Shown: one piece after another, positions 18,146 through 26,313 of the stretch
Numbering within the stretch: position 1 is the first letter of the stretch
Layout of the letters: each line of letters opens with the position of its first letter
Assembly (NCBI RefSeq): GCF_021602585.1
Contig: NZ_BQIP01000007.1
Coordinates: 124,001 to 188,000 of the forward strand
DNA: 64,000 nucleotides
Direction of reading: 5' to 3'
From: Pseudomonas faucium
GTDB lineage: Bacteria; Pseudomonadota; Gammaproteobacteria; Pseudomonadales; Pseudomonadaceae
Translations under genes and position numbers: made by a program
Notes under the pieces: generated by a model
Databases searched by the model: none
What the model saw: only the letters and a program-made list of their open reading frames with translations
What the model was told of the DNA's origin: nothing

Positions 18146-18982
18146 TCACTCGGCGATCAGCCAGTCCATCCGGTAGCTACCCGCCGTCTGTGCCAATTCC
18201 TTGGCCAGCCACGGCAGCAGCTCCTTGAGTTCGTCTTCCAGGCCCCATGGCGGGTTGGCGATGGCCAGGCCCGAGCCGTTCAGGCCCTGCGGGCTGTCCT
18301 GGTGATGCACATAGAGCTCGACCCGCAGCAGCTTGGGCGCGCCCGTGCTGGTCAGGTCCTGGTAGAAGCGGGTCAGCGAGCGCTGGTCCTTGATCGGGTA
18401 CCAGATCGCCGCGACCGTCTGGCGCATGCGGCCGATCGCCTCTTTCATCGAGGTGGTGCAGCGCTTGAGCTCATCGGCCTGCTCGAAAGGCGGGTCGATC
18501 AGCATGATCGCGCGCTTCTCCGGCACCGGCAGCAGCGCCCGCGGCACGTGCCAGCCCTCGCCCAGATGGACCACCACGCGGGGGTCCTTCTTCATGTTTT
18601 CCTTGAGCAGCGGGCCGTCTTCGGGGTGCTTCTCGTTGAGCAGCGCACGGTCCTGCTGGCGCATCAGGCGGCGCGCCAGCTCCGGCGAACCCGGGTAGTA
18701 GCGCAGCTCGCCATCGGCATTCAGGCGCTTGATGATGCGCAGGTAGTCGGCAGCCATCGCCGGCAGGTCATCACGGTTCCACAGGCGCGCGACACCTTCG
18801 AGGTATTCACCGGTACGGGTCGCCTGGTCGCCCTGCAGGTCATACAGACCGAGGCCGGCATGGGTGTCGATATAGGCGAACGGCTGCTCCTTGCGCGACA
18901 TCAGGGCGATGAGGCGGGTCAGCACGATGTGCTTGAGGACGTCGGCGTGGTTGCCGGCGTGGAAGGCGTGACGATAGTTCAT
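18146..18982 (-). CDS. rlmJ: 23S rRNA (adenine-2030-N6)-methyltransferase RlmJ
   Basis: A 278-residue protein, the usual RlmJ length. The start MNYRHAFHAGNHADVLKHIV is the family hallmark, DPPF (IMLIDPPFEQADE) is the amino-methyltransferase motif IV, and NPPW appears near the C terminus. It methylates A2030 of 23S rRNA using SAM. GGAG lies 5 nt before the ATG. It stands alone between two REP pairs. Confidence 0.93.
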   Translation of the reverse strand: MNYRHAFHAGNHADVLKHIVLTRLIALMSRKEQPFAYIDTHAGLGLYDLQGDQATRTGEYLEGVARLWNRDDLPAMAADYLRIIKRLNADGELRYYPGSPELARRLMRQQDRALLNEKHPEDGPLLKENMKKDPRVVVHLGEGWHVPRALLPVPEKRAIMLIDPPFEQADELKRCTTSMKEAIGRMRQTVAAIWYPIKDQRSLTRFYQDLTSTGAPKLLRVELYVHHQDSPQGLNGSGLAIANPPWGLEDELKELLPWLAKELAQTAGSYRMDWLIAE

Positions 18983-19060
18983 GGAAACTCCTGCGGGGGC
19001 GGCAAGTTTACCTCGCCTTGCGCACGGAGTCAGGCCTGGCTGTCGATCGGCGCCGCCGCC

Positions 19061-19142
19061 ATCGCCGGCAAGCCGGCTCCCACACGTTGAGCGCTACCCT
19101 CAAGAGCAGCGCCATACCTGTAGGAGCCGGCTTGCCGGCGAT
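19061..19142. repeat. REP pair, family A (inverted)
   Basis: ATCGCCGGCAAGCCGGCTCC at 19061-19083 pairs with its inverse at 19120-19142. The second copy begins GTAGGAGCCGG, i.e. it has the family-B head on a family-A body. It occupies the 183-bp gap between the putP stop and the rlmJ start; nothing else is seen there. Confidence 0.85.
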
Positions 19143-19165
19143 GGCGCCAGGCCAATCACCACGCG

Positions 19166-20644
19166 TTACTTGTCGGCGTGATAGGCCGCATCGGCCGTTT
19201 CAAAGCGCGCGACCATGCCCTTGGACGGGCTGCCCAGCTTGCTCACCAGCACGATGGCGATGCTGGCGAACAGGAAGCCCGGGATGATTTCGTACAGCCC
19301 GAGGGTGTCGAATTTCTTCCACAGGATGACGGTCAGCGCACCCACCACGATGCCAGCCAGCGCACCGTTACGGGTCATGCCCTTCCACAGTACCGAAATC
19401 AGCACCACCGGGCCGAAGGCGGCACCAAAGCCGGCCCAGGCGTAGGCCACCAGGCCCAGCACGCGGTTTTCCGGGTTGGCGGCCATGGCGATGGCGATCA
19501 GCGCCACGGCCAGCACCATCAGGCGGCCGACCCACACCAGCTCGCGCTGGGAGGCATTCTTGCGCAGGAACGACTTGTAGAAGTCTTCGGTCAGGGCGCT
19601 GGAGCACACCAGCAGCTGGCAGCTCAAGGTGCTCATCACCGCCGCCAGGATGGCCGACAGCAGCACACCGGCGATCCATGGGTTGAACAGGATCTTTGCC
19701 AGCTCGATGAACACGCGCTCATGGTTCTCGGTGACCGGGCCTGCCAGCTCGGGGTGCGCGGAGAAGTAGGCGATGCCGAAGAAGCCCACGGCGCAGGTGC
19801 CGCCCAGGCACAGGATCATCCAGGTCATGGAGATGCGGCGGGCGTTGGCGATCGACTTGACCGAATCGGCGGCCATGAAGCGCGCCAGGATGTGCGGCTG
19901 GCCGAAGTAGCCCAGGCCCCAGCCCATCAGCGAGATGATGCCGATGAAGGTCGCGCCCTTGAACATGTCGAAGTTGGCAGGGTTCTGCGCCTCGATGGCG
20001 AGGAAGGTGGTGTCGATGCCGCCGGTGGAGATCAGCACGATGATTGGCGTCAGGATCAGCGCGAAGATCATCAGCGAGGCCTGCACGGTATCGGTCCAGC
20101 TCACCGCCAGGAAACCGCCGACGAAGGTGTAGGCGATGGTCGCCGCGGCACCCGCCCACAGTGCGGTCTCGTAAGGCATGCCGAAGGTGCTCTCGAACAG
20201 ACGGGCACCGGCGACGATGCCGGAGGCGCAGTAGATGGTGAAGAACACCAGGATGACGATGGCCGAGATGATCCGCAGCAGGCCGCTGGCATCTTCGAAG
20301 CGGCTGGAGAAGTAGTCCGGCAGGGTCAGTGCATCGCCGTTGTGCTCGGTCTGCACGCGCAGGCGGCCGGCAACGAACAGCCAGTTGAGGTAGGCACCGA
20401 CCGTCAGGCCGATGGCGATCCAGGCCTCGGACAGGCCGGAGAAGTAGATGGCGCCCGGCAGGCCCATCAGCAGCCAGCCACTCATGTCGGAGGCGCCCGC
20501 GGAAAGCGCGGTGACCACGCTGCCCAGGCTGCGTCCGCCGAGGATGTAGTCGGAAAGGTTGTTGGTGGAGCGATAGGCGGCGAAGCCGATCAGCACCATT
20601 GCCGCGATGTAGACCACGAAAGTGATCGTTAGTGGATTGCCCAT
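19166..20644 (-). CDS. putP: Sodium/proline symporter PutP
   Basis: A 492-residue member of the solute:sodium symporter family with about 13 membrane helices. The sodium-site region is ALSAGASDMSGWLLMG (Asp53 corresponds to the essential Asp55 of E. coli PutP), and SWTDTVQASLMI and GWGLGYFGQPHILARFM are family motifs. It imports proline with sodium. It diverges from putA across a spacer rich in GTTGCA elements, the arrangement in which PutA represses both genes when proline is absent. Confidence 0.95.
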   Translation of the reverse strand: MGNPLTITFVVYIAAMVLIGFAAYRSTNNLSDYILGGRSLGSVVTALSAGASDMSGWLLMGLPGAIYFSGLSEAWIAIGLTVGAYLNWLFVAGRLRVQTEHNGDALTLPDYFSSRFEDASGLLRIISAIVILVFFTIYCASGIVAGARLFESTFGMPYETALWAGAAATIAYTFVGGFLAVSWTDTVQASLMIFALILTPIIVLISTGGIDTTFLAIEAQNPANFDMFKGATFIGIISLMGWGLGYFGQPHILARFMAADSVKSIANARRISMTWMILCLGGTCAVGFFGIAYFSAHPELAGPVTENHERVFIELAKILFNPWIAGVLLSAILAAVMSTLSCQLLVCSSALTEDFYKSFLRKNASQRELVWVGRLMVLAVALIAIAMAANPENRVLGLVAYAWAGFGAAFGPVVLISVLWKGMTRNGALAGIVVGALTVILWKKFDTLGLYEIIPGFLFASIAIVLVSKLGSPSKGMVARFETADAAYHADK

Positions 20645-20695
20645 GCGTGTGCCCTGGCGTTTGTTTTTATCTCATGCGCACCCGTAAGCGAGACG

Positions 20696-20939
20696 GTTGC
20701 ACCCAGGCCGCGAATCCTATGCAACAACGCAAAGTAGGTGCAACCATTTTTCATTTGCAAGTTGCACCCGGCCGTGCATTTTCAGCTCAAGTGGCTTTTT
20801 TGCTCCCTTTTGGTGCGATAAGCGGGTTTTTCAGCAGAAAAACTGCGGCAAAAGTCAGTTTTTTACCTGCCGAAAATAGCAGCGGACGAGTTGCACCTTT
20901 TACACAAAAAATTCGGGTTGCACCTGGTTGCACCCGAAT
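20696..20939. promoter_or_regulatory. put control region with seven GTTGCA motifs (candidate PutA operators)
   Basis: The 359-bp spacer between putP and putA contains GTTGCA at 20696, 20761, 20890, 20917 and 20927 on the plus strand, and at 20720-20725 and 20739-20744 on the minus strand. Most extend to GTTGCACC. The last two are framed by the inverted repeat ATTCGGGT (20911-20918) and ACCCGAAT (20932-20939). GTTGCA is the core recognised by the ribbon-helix-helix domain of E. coli PutA. The middle of the spacer (about 20770-20885) is A/T-rich and shows no repeats. Confidence 0.7.
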
Positions 20940-21003
20940 TGTCCTACAGATACTCTTGACGCCAGCTTAGGCCACGACCGATGGCCAATAATGAGGATAA
21001 GAA

Positions 21004-24000
21004 ATGGCGACGACCACCCTTGGGGTCAAACTTGACGACCCGACCCGCGAGCGACTCAAGGCCGCTGCGCAGTCCATCGACCGCACGCCGCACTGGTTGA
21101 TCAAGCAAGCGATCTTCAATTACCTGGAGAAGCTCGAGGGTGGTGCCACCCTGACCGAACTCAACGGTCATGCCAGCAATGCCGCCGACGATGCCGGCGA
21201 AGTCCAGGCCGAACACAGCCATCAGTGCTTCCTGGAATTTGCCGAAAGCATCCTTCCGCAATCGGTGCTGCGCTCGGCGATCACTGCCGCCTACCGCCGC
21301 CCCGAGCAGGAAGTGGTACCGATGCTGCTGGAGCAGGCGCGCCTGAGCGCACCGCTGGCAGAGGCCACCAACAAGATGGCGGCGGGCCTTGCCGAAAAAT
21401 TGCGTAACCAGAAGAGCGCCGGTGGCCGTGCAGGCATCGTTCAGGGCCTGCTGCAGGAATTTTCGCTGTCGTCCCAGGAGGGCGTGGCCCTGATGTGCCT
21501 GGCCGAAGCCCTGCTGCGCATCCCCGACAAAGGCACCCGTGACGCGCTGATCCGCGACAAGATCAGCACCGGCAACTGGCAGCCGCACCTGGGCAACAGC
21601 CCGTCGCTGTTCGTCAACGCCGCTACCTGGGGCCTGCTGCTGACCGGCAAGCTGGTTTCCACCCACAACGAATCCGGCCTCACCTCCTCGCTCACCCGCA
21701 TCATCGGCAAGAGCGGCGAGCCGATGATTCGCAAGGGCGTCGACATGGCCATGCGCCTGATGGGCGAGCAGTTCGTCACCGGCGAAACCATCGCCGAAGC
21801 CCTGGCCAATGCCAGCCGCTTCGAAGCCAAGGGCTTCCGCTATTCCTACGACATGCTCGGCGAAGCCGCACTGACCGAGCACGACGCCCAGAAGTACCTG
21901 GCCTCCTACGAGCAGGCGATCCACTCGATCGGCAAGGCCTCCCATGGCCGTGGCATCTATGAAGGCCCGGGCATCTCGATCAAGCTGTCGGCACTGCACC
22001 CGCGCTACAGCCGCGCCCAGTACGAGCGCGTGATGGAAGAGCTGTACCCACGCCTGCTGGCGTTGACCCTGCTGGCCAAGCAGTACGACATCGGCCTGAA
22101 CATCGACGCCGAAGAAGCCGACCGCCTGGAGCTGTCCCTCGACCTGCTCGAGCGCCTGTGCTTCGAGCCTTCGCTGGCCGGCTGGAACGGTATCGGCTTC
22201 GTCATCCAGGCCTACCAGAAGCGCTGCCCGTATGTGATCGACTACGTCATCGACCTGGCCAAGCGCAGCCGCCACCGCCTGATGATCCGCCTGGTGAAAG
22301 GCGCCTACTGGGACAGCGAGATCAAGCGCGCCCAGGTCGATGGCCTGGAAGGCTACCCGGTGTATACCCGCAAGGTGTACACCGACGTTTCCTACGTTGC
22401 CTGTGCACGCAAACTGCTGGCGGTACCAGAATCCATCTACCCGCAGTTCGCCACCCACAACGCCCACACCCTGTCGGCCATCTACCACATCGCCGGCCAG
22501 AACTATTACCCAGGCCAGTACGAATTCCAGTGCCTGCACGGCATGGGCGAGCCGCTGTACGAACAAGTGGTGGGCAAGGTTTCCGAAGGCAAGCTGAACC
22601 GGCCGTGCCGCGTGTACGCACCGGTCGGCACCCACGAAACCCTGCTGGCCTACCTGGTTCGTCGCCTGCTGGAAAACGGCGCCAACACCTCGTTCGTCAA
22701 CCGCATCGCCGACCACTCGATCTCCATCCAGGAACTGGTCGCCGACCCGGTCGCCAGCATCGAGCGCATGGGCACCCAGGAAGGCAGCATCGGCTTGCCG
22801 CACCCGCGCATCCCCCTGCCGCGCGACCTGTACGGCAGCGAGCGGGCCAACTCGGCCGGCATCGACATGGCCAACGAACACCGCCTGGCATCGCTGTCCT
22901 GCGCCATGCTGGCCACCGCCAACAACGCCTGGAAAGCCGCCCCGCTGCTGGCCTGCGCCGCCAGCGAGGCCGCTGCCGTGCCAGTGCTGAACCCGGCCGA
23001 CCAGCGTGATGTGGTGGGCCACGTGCAGGAAGCCACGGTCGCCGACGTCGACAACGCCATCCAGTGCGCGCTGAATGCCGCACCGATCTGGCAGGCCACC
23101 CCGCCGGCCGAGCGCGCCGCGATTCTCGAGCGCACCGCCGACCTGATGGAAGCCGAGATCCAGCCGCTGATGGGCCTGCTCATCCGCGAGGCCGGCAAGA
23201 CCTTCGCCAATGCCATCGCCGAAGTGCGCGAAGCGGTGGACTTCCTGCGCTACTACGCCGTGCAGGCCCGCCACGACTTCAGCAACGACGCCCACCGCCC
23301 ACTGGGCCCGGTGGTGTGCATCAGCCCGTGGAACTTCCCGCTGGCGATCTTCACCGGCCAGGTGGCCGCGGCCCTGGCCGCCGGCAACCCGGTGCTGGCC
23401 AAGCCGGCCGAACAAACCCCGCTGATCGCTGCCCAGGCCGTGCGCCTGCTGCTCGAAGCCGGCATCCCGCAAGGCGTGCTGCAACTGCTGCCAGGGCGCG
23501 GCGAAACCGTCGGTGCCGGCCTGGTCGGCGACGAACGGGTCAAGGGCGTGATGTTCACCGGCTCCACCGAAGTGGCGCGCCTGCTGCAGCGCAATGTCGC
23601 CGGGCGCCTGGACAACCAGGGCCGGCCGATCCCGCTGATCGCCGAAACCGGCGGGCAGAACGCGATGATCGTCGACTCCTCGGCGCTGACCGAGCAGGTG
23701 GTGATCGACGTGGTGTCCTCGGCCTTCGACAGTGCCGGCCAGCGTTGCTCGGCCCTGCGCGTACTGTGCCTGCAGGAAGACTCCGCCGACCGCGTGATCG
23801 AGATGCTCAAGGGCGCCATGGCCGAAAGCCGCCTGGGCAACCCCGACCGCCTGGCCGTGGACATCGGCCCGGTGATCGACGCCGAGGCCAAGGCCGGCAT
23901 CGAGAAGCACATCCAGGGCATGCGCGAGAAAGGCCGCGCGGTCTACCAGGTGGCCATCGCCGATGCGGCCGAGGTCAAGCGCGGCACCTTCGTCATGCCG

Positions 24001-24957
24001 ACCCTGATCGAGCTGGAAAGCTTCGACGAGCTCAAGCGCGAGATCTTCGGCCCGGTGCTGCACGTGGTGCGCTACAACCGCCGCAACCTCGACCAGCTGA
24101 TCGAGCAGATCAACGACTCCGGCTACGGCCTGACCCTCGGCGTGCACACCCGCATCGACGAGACCATCGCCAAGGTGGTGGAGCACGCCAACGCCGGCAA
24201 CATGTACGTCAACCGCAACATCGTTGGCGCCGTGGTGGGCGTGCAGCCGTTCGGCGGTGAAGGCCTGTCCGGCACCGGCCCGAAAGCCGGCGGCCCGCTG
24301 TACCTGTACCGCCTGCTGTCGACCCGCCCGGCCGACGCGATTGGCCGCCACTTCCAGCAGCAGGACGGCGACGGCAAGCCGGACCGCACCCTGCACGAGC
24401 AACTGATCAAGCCGCTGCACAGCCTCAAGGCCTGGGCCCAGGGCAACCAGCAAGCCGACCTGGTCGCGCTGTGCGAGCAGTTCGCCAGCCAGTCGCAAAG
24501 CGGCATCGCCCGCCTGCTGCCTGGCCCGACCGGCGAGCGCAACAGCTACACTATTCTGCCGCGCGAGCATGTGCTGTGCCTGGCCGACAACGAGGCTGAC
24601 CTGCTCGCGCAGTTTGCCGCGGTGCTGGCAGTCGGCAGCTCGGCGGTGTGGGTGGATGACGAACCAGGCAAAGCCCTGCGCGGCCGCCTGCCGAAGGAGC
24701 TGCAGGCCAAGGTCAAGCTGGTGGCGGACTGGAACAAGGATGAAGTGGCGTTCGATGCCGTGATCCACCATGGCGACTCGGACCAGCTGCGAGGCGTTTG
24801 CCAGCAGGTGGCCAAGCGTGCCGGGGCGATCGTTGGCGTGCACGGGCTGTCCAGCGGTGATCACCAGATTGCGCTGGAGCGCTTGGTGATTGAGCGGGCG
24901 GTGAGCGTGAACACCGCTGCGGCGGGGGGCAACGCCAGCTTGATGACCATTGGCTGA
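21004..24957 (+). CDS. putA: Trifunctional PutA: repressor, proline dehydrogenase, glutamate-semialdehyde dehydrogenase
   Basis: A 1317-residue protein. Residues 1-47 form a ribbon-helix-helix DNA-binding domain (TTTLGVKLDDPTRERLKAAA). The proline dehydrogenase FAD barrel spans about 250-570 (YDIGLNIDAEEADRLELSLD, RLVKGAYWDSEIKRAQ). The aldehyde dehydrogenase domain spans about 650-1120, with catalytic Cys915 (SAGQRCSALR) and general-base Glu in AETGGQNAM, and a C-terminal ALDH-like tail follows. It oxidises proline to glutamate at the membrane and represses put genes when reduced substrate is lacking. GAGGA lies 7-8 nt before the ATG. Confidence 0.97.
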   Translation: MATTTLGVKLDDPTRERLKAAAQSIDRTPHWLIKQAIFNYLEKLEGGATLTELNGHASNAADDAGEVQAEHSHQCFLEFAESILPQSVLRSAITAAYRRPEQEVVPMLLEQARLSAPLAEATNKMAAGLAEKLRNQKSAGGRAGIVQGLLQEFSLSSQEGVALMCLAEALLRIPDKGTRDALIRDKISTGNWQPHLGNSPSLFVNAATWGLLLTGKLVSTHNESGLTSSLTRIIGKSGEPMIRKGVDMAMRLMGEQFVTGETIAEALANASRFEAKGFRYSYDMLGEAALTEHDAQKYLASYEQAIHSIGKASHGRGIYEGPGISIKLSALHPRYSRAQYERVMEELYPRLLALTLLAKQYDIGLNIDAEEADRLELSLDLLERLCFEPSLAGWNGIGFVIQAYQKRCPYVIDYVIDLAKRSRHRLMIRLVKGAYWDSEIKRAQVDGLEGYPVYTRKVYTDVSYVACARKLLAVPESIYPQFATHNAHTLSAIYHIAGQNYYPGQYEFQCLHGMGEPLYEQVVGKVSEGKLNRPCRVYAPVGTHETLLAYLVRRLLENGANTSFVNRIADHSISIQELVADPVASIERMGTQEGSIGLPHPRIPLPRDLYGSERANSAGIDMANEHRLASLSCAMLATANNAWKAAPLLACAASEAAAVPVLNPADQRDVVGHVQEATVADVDNAIQCALNAAPIWQATPPAERAAILERTADLMEAEIQPLMGLLIREAGKTFANAIAEVREAVDFLRYYAVQARHDFSNDAHRPLGPVVCISPWNFPLAIFTGQVAAALAAGNPVLAKPAEQTPLIAAQAVRLLLEAGIPQGVLQLLPGRGETVGAGLVGDERVKGVMFTGSTEVARLLQRNVAGRLDNQGRPIPLIAETGGQNAMIVDSSALTEQVVIDVVSSAFDSAGQRCSALRVLCLQEDSADRVIEMLKGAMAESRLGNPDRLAVDIGPVIDAEAKAGIEKHIQGMREKGRAVYQVAIADAAEVKRGTFVMPTLIELESFDELKREIFGPVLHVVRYNRRNLDQLIEQINDSGYGLTLGVHTRIDETIAKVVEHANAGNMYVNRNIVGAVVGVQPFGGEGLSGTGPKAGGPLYLYRLLSTRPADAIGRHFQQQDGDGKPDRTLHEQLIKPLHSLKAWAQGNQQADLVALCEQFASQSQSGIARLLPGPTGERNSYTILPREHVLCLADNEADLLAQFAAVLAVGSSAVWVDDEPGKALRGRLPKELQAKVKLVADWNKDEVAFDAVIHHGDSDQLRGVCQQVAKRAGAIVGVHGLSSGDHQIALERLVIERAVSVNTAAAGGNASLMTIG

Positions 24958-24980
24958 GGCTGAGGGTTGGTGGTGAAGAA

Positions 24981-25005
24981 GGAGAGCTTAGGCTCTCCTT
25001 TTTTT
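24981..25005 (+). terminator. Rho-independent terminator of putA
   Basis: GGAGAGC-TTAG-GCTCTCC followed by seven T residues, 23 bp after the putA stop. It also borders the convergent small membrane-protein gene. Confidence 0.9.
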
Positions 25006-25010
25006 GTGGG

Positions 25011-25439
25011 TCAAAGGTGCCTGTATTGGCGCCATAAACTCACTGCCTTGGCCAATTCGGAAGCCACCAACAGGCAAGCCCACACCCAGTTACTCAAGCC
25101 GGCAACCAAAGCCGGCACCATCAAGAAAACAGACACCGACGGAACAATGAAGAACGCTCGAAATGGAAACTGCACAGCCGCAAAGTAGATAGCCGACCTG
25201 CCACCTCTATAGAACAGCACACAGCTCACAACCACGGAAAGCTGTACAGCAAGGCCTATCCATATCATTACCTCGAGACCGCCACCCCAATTGTTCATGT
25301 TGCCGAGCGCATCATTCAGGTCGGTCCAAAGCGGTATCGCACCCCGGCGCAGGCTGCTAAACAACACAAAACCGATATAGAAGGCATCCATGGCGCTCCA
25401 GAACAACAGCGTGGAACGCCATGCGTTTGATACACACAT
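25011..25439 (-). CDS. Hypothetical small membrane protein
   Basis: A 142-residue protein with about four hydrophobic segments (MDAFYIGFVLFSSL, MIWIGLAVQLSVVVSCVLFY, FFIVPSVSVFLMVPALVAGL, WVWACLLVASELAKAV). No family is recognised. The start at 25439 is chosen because the longer frame begins inside the REP sequence. Base composition is lower than the neighbourhood: 33 G+C in the 60 bases from 25021, against 42 of 60 in the acyl-CoA dehydrogenase gene from 26401. It may be expressed with the next upstream gene, from which a single REP separates it. Confidence 0.6.
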   Translation of the reverse strand: MCVSNAWRSTLLFWSAMDAFYIGFVLFSSLRRGAIPLWTDLNDALGNMNNWGGGLEVMIWIGLAVQLSVVVSCVLFYRGGRSAIYFAAVQFPFRAFFIVPSVSVFLMVPALVAGLSNWVWACLLVASELAKAVSLWRQYRHL

Positions 25440-25472
25440 CCCTGAAATCTCTCTACTGGCTGATCTGGCCCT

Positions 25473-25495
25473 ATCGCCGGCAAGCCGGCTCCCAC
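25473..25495. repeat. Single REP, family A
   Basis: ATCGCCGGCAAGCCGGCTCC plus CAC, between the two unknown membrane-protein genes. It lies 10 bp after one stop and 34 bp before the other start. Confidence 0.85.
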
Positions 25496-25505
25496 AGGCG
25501 CCCAA

Positions 25506-26144
25506 TCAAGCGCCGACAATGTTGTAACTCAACAACACGGAAAGCAGCGTCAACAGAATAAGCAAGGGCCACATCACAAGGCCCAACGCCATCCCTAGCC
25601 AGTTCGCAATGGTGAATTTGGCGTTCGACTGCCCACTCTCATCTCCTTCACAGAAGTTAATGGCGCACTGAACCCGGGTGAGCGCAAACACCTGCAGGCC
25701 AAAGGCTCCAATAAGCAATGAACTCGCCAGATGTGGATGGCTCTGCCACAACCCCTGATCCACTAACAAGAGCACTATCCATCCAAGAACAATCGCGACC
25801 GTCAGCTTAGCCGGAGACCACGTGTAGCTGCGCCCCGTCTGGCAAATCTTTTTATCGACGCGCCTGAAAAGTGAGTACATGAAGAAGAGGCCAAAGAGTG
25901 CGCGCATGAGCGGTAAAACCCGCTCTCCCGTAGCAGCACGATGCAACACCCAGGAACGATAAAAACAGAAAAGCGAATACCCGCCGAATGTAAAAATTGT
26001 CATAACTGCAAACTTCTTGGGGGACACGACGAAAAACTGCCGGTTAACCATAAATGAGGCGTTTGACTCTAACGACATTGATATCCAGCCCGCGACTTGA
26101 AAGGGATCACTATTCAACCGCTCTATCGCAAGGGAATCTGCCAT
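25506..26144 (-). CDS. Hypothetical polytopic membrane protein
   Basis: A protein of about 212 residues. A soluble N-terminal part of about 50 residues is followed by an amphipathic/TM region (FTFGGYSLFCFYRSWVLHR), then MRALFGLFFMYSLFRRVD and three to four further helices, the last LLILLTLLSVLLSYNIVGA. I know proteins with a YSLYWFYKNW-like stretch only as uncharacterised inner-membrane proteins. The ATG at 26144 has AGGA 5 nt upstream; ATGs at 26078 and 26051 lack such a site. G+C is low (30 and 27 of 60 in the stretches from 25921 and 25981), which suggests later acquisition than its neighbours. Confidence 0.6.
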   Translation of the reverse strand: MADSLAIERLNSDPFQVAGWISMSLESNASFMVNRQFFVVSPKKFAVMTIFTFGGYSLFCFYRSWVLHRAATGERVLPLMRALFGLFFMYSLFRRVDKKICQTGRSYTWSPAKLTVAIVLGWIVLLLVDQGLWQSHPHLASSLLIGAFGLQVFALTRVQCAINFCEGDESGQSNAKFTIANWLGMALGLVMWPLLILLTLLSVLLSYNIVGA

Positions 26145-26313
26145 ACGCGTCCTAGGCGCAAGTAAGAATTTTCCTATAGACACCCCGTCGGGCACCGGGC
26201 GAGCCCTCATCGGCCACGTCATCTTCTGAACCCATATCACCCACACCAATTAACCTGTCCCCCTTCCCCCTCAATCCCTAGACTCGGCCCAAGCCCGCCC
26301 AAGGACCGCCCCC

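Noticed and set aside
20944-24864. A 1306-codon open frame antisense to putA
   Set aside because: It mirrors a highly conserved enzyme gene in GC-rich DNA where stop codons are rare on the opposite strand; composition is unnatural and no ribosome-binding site is seen.
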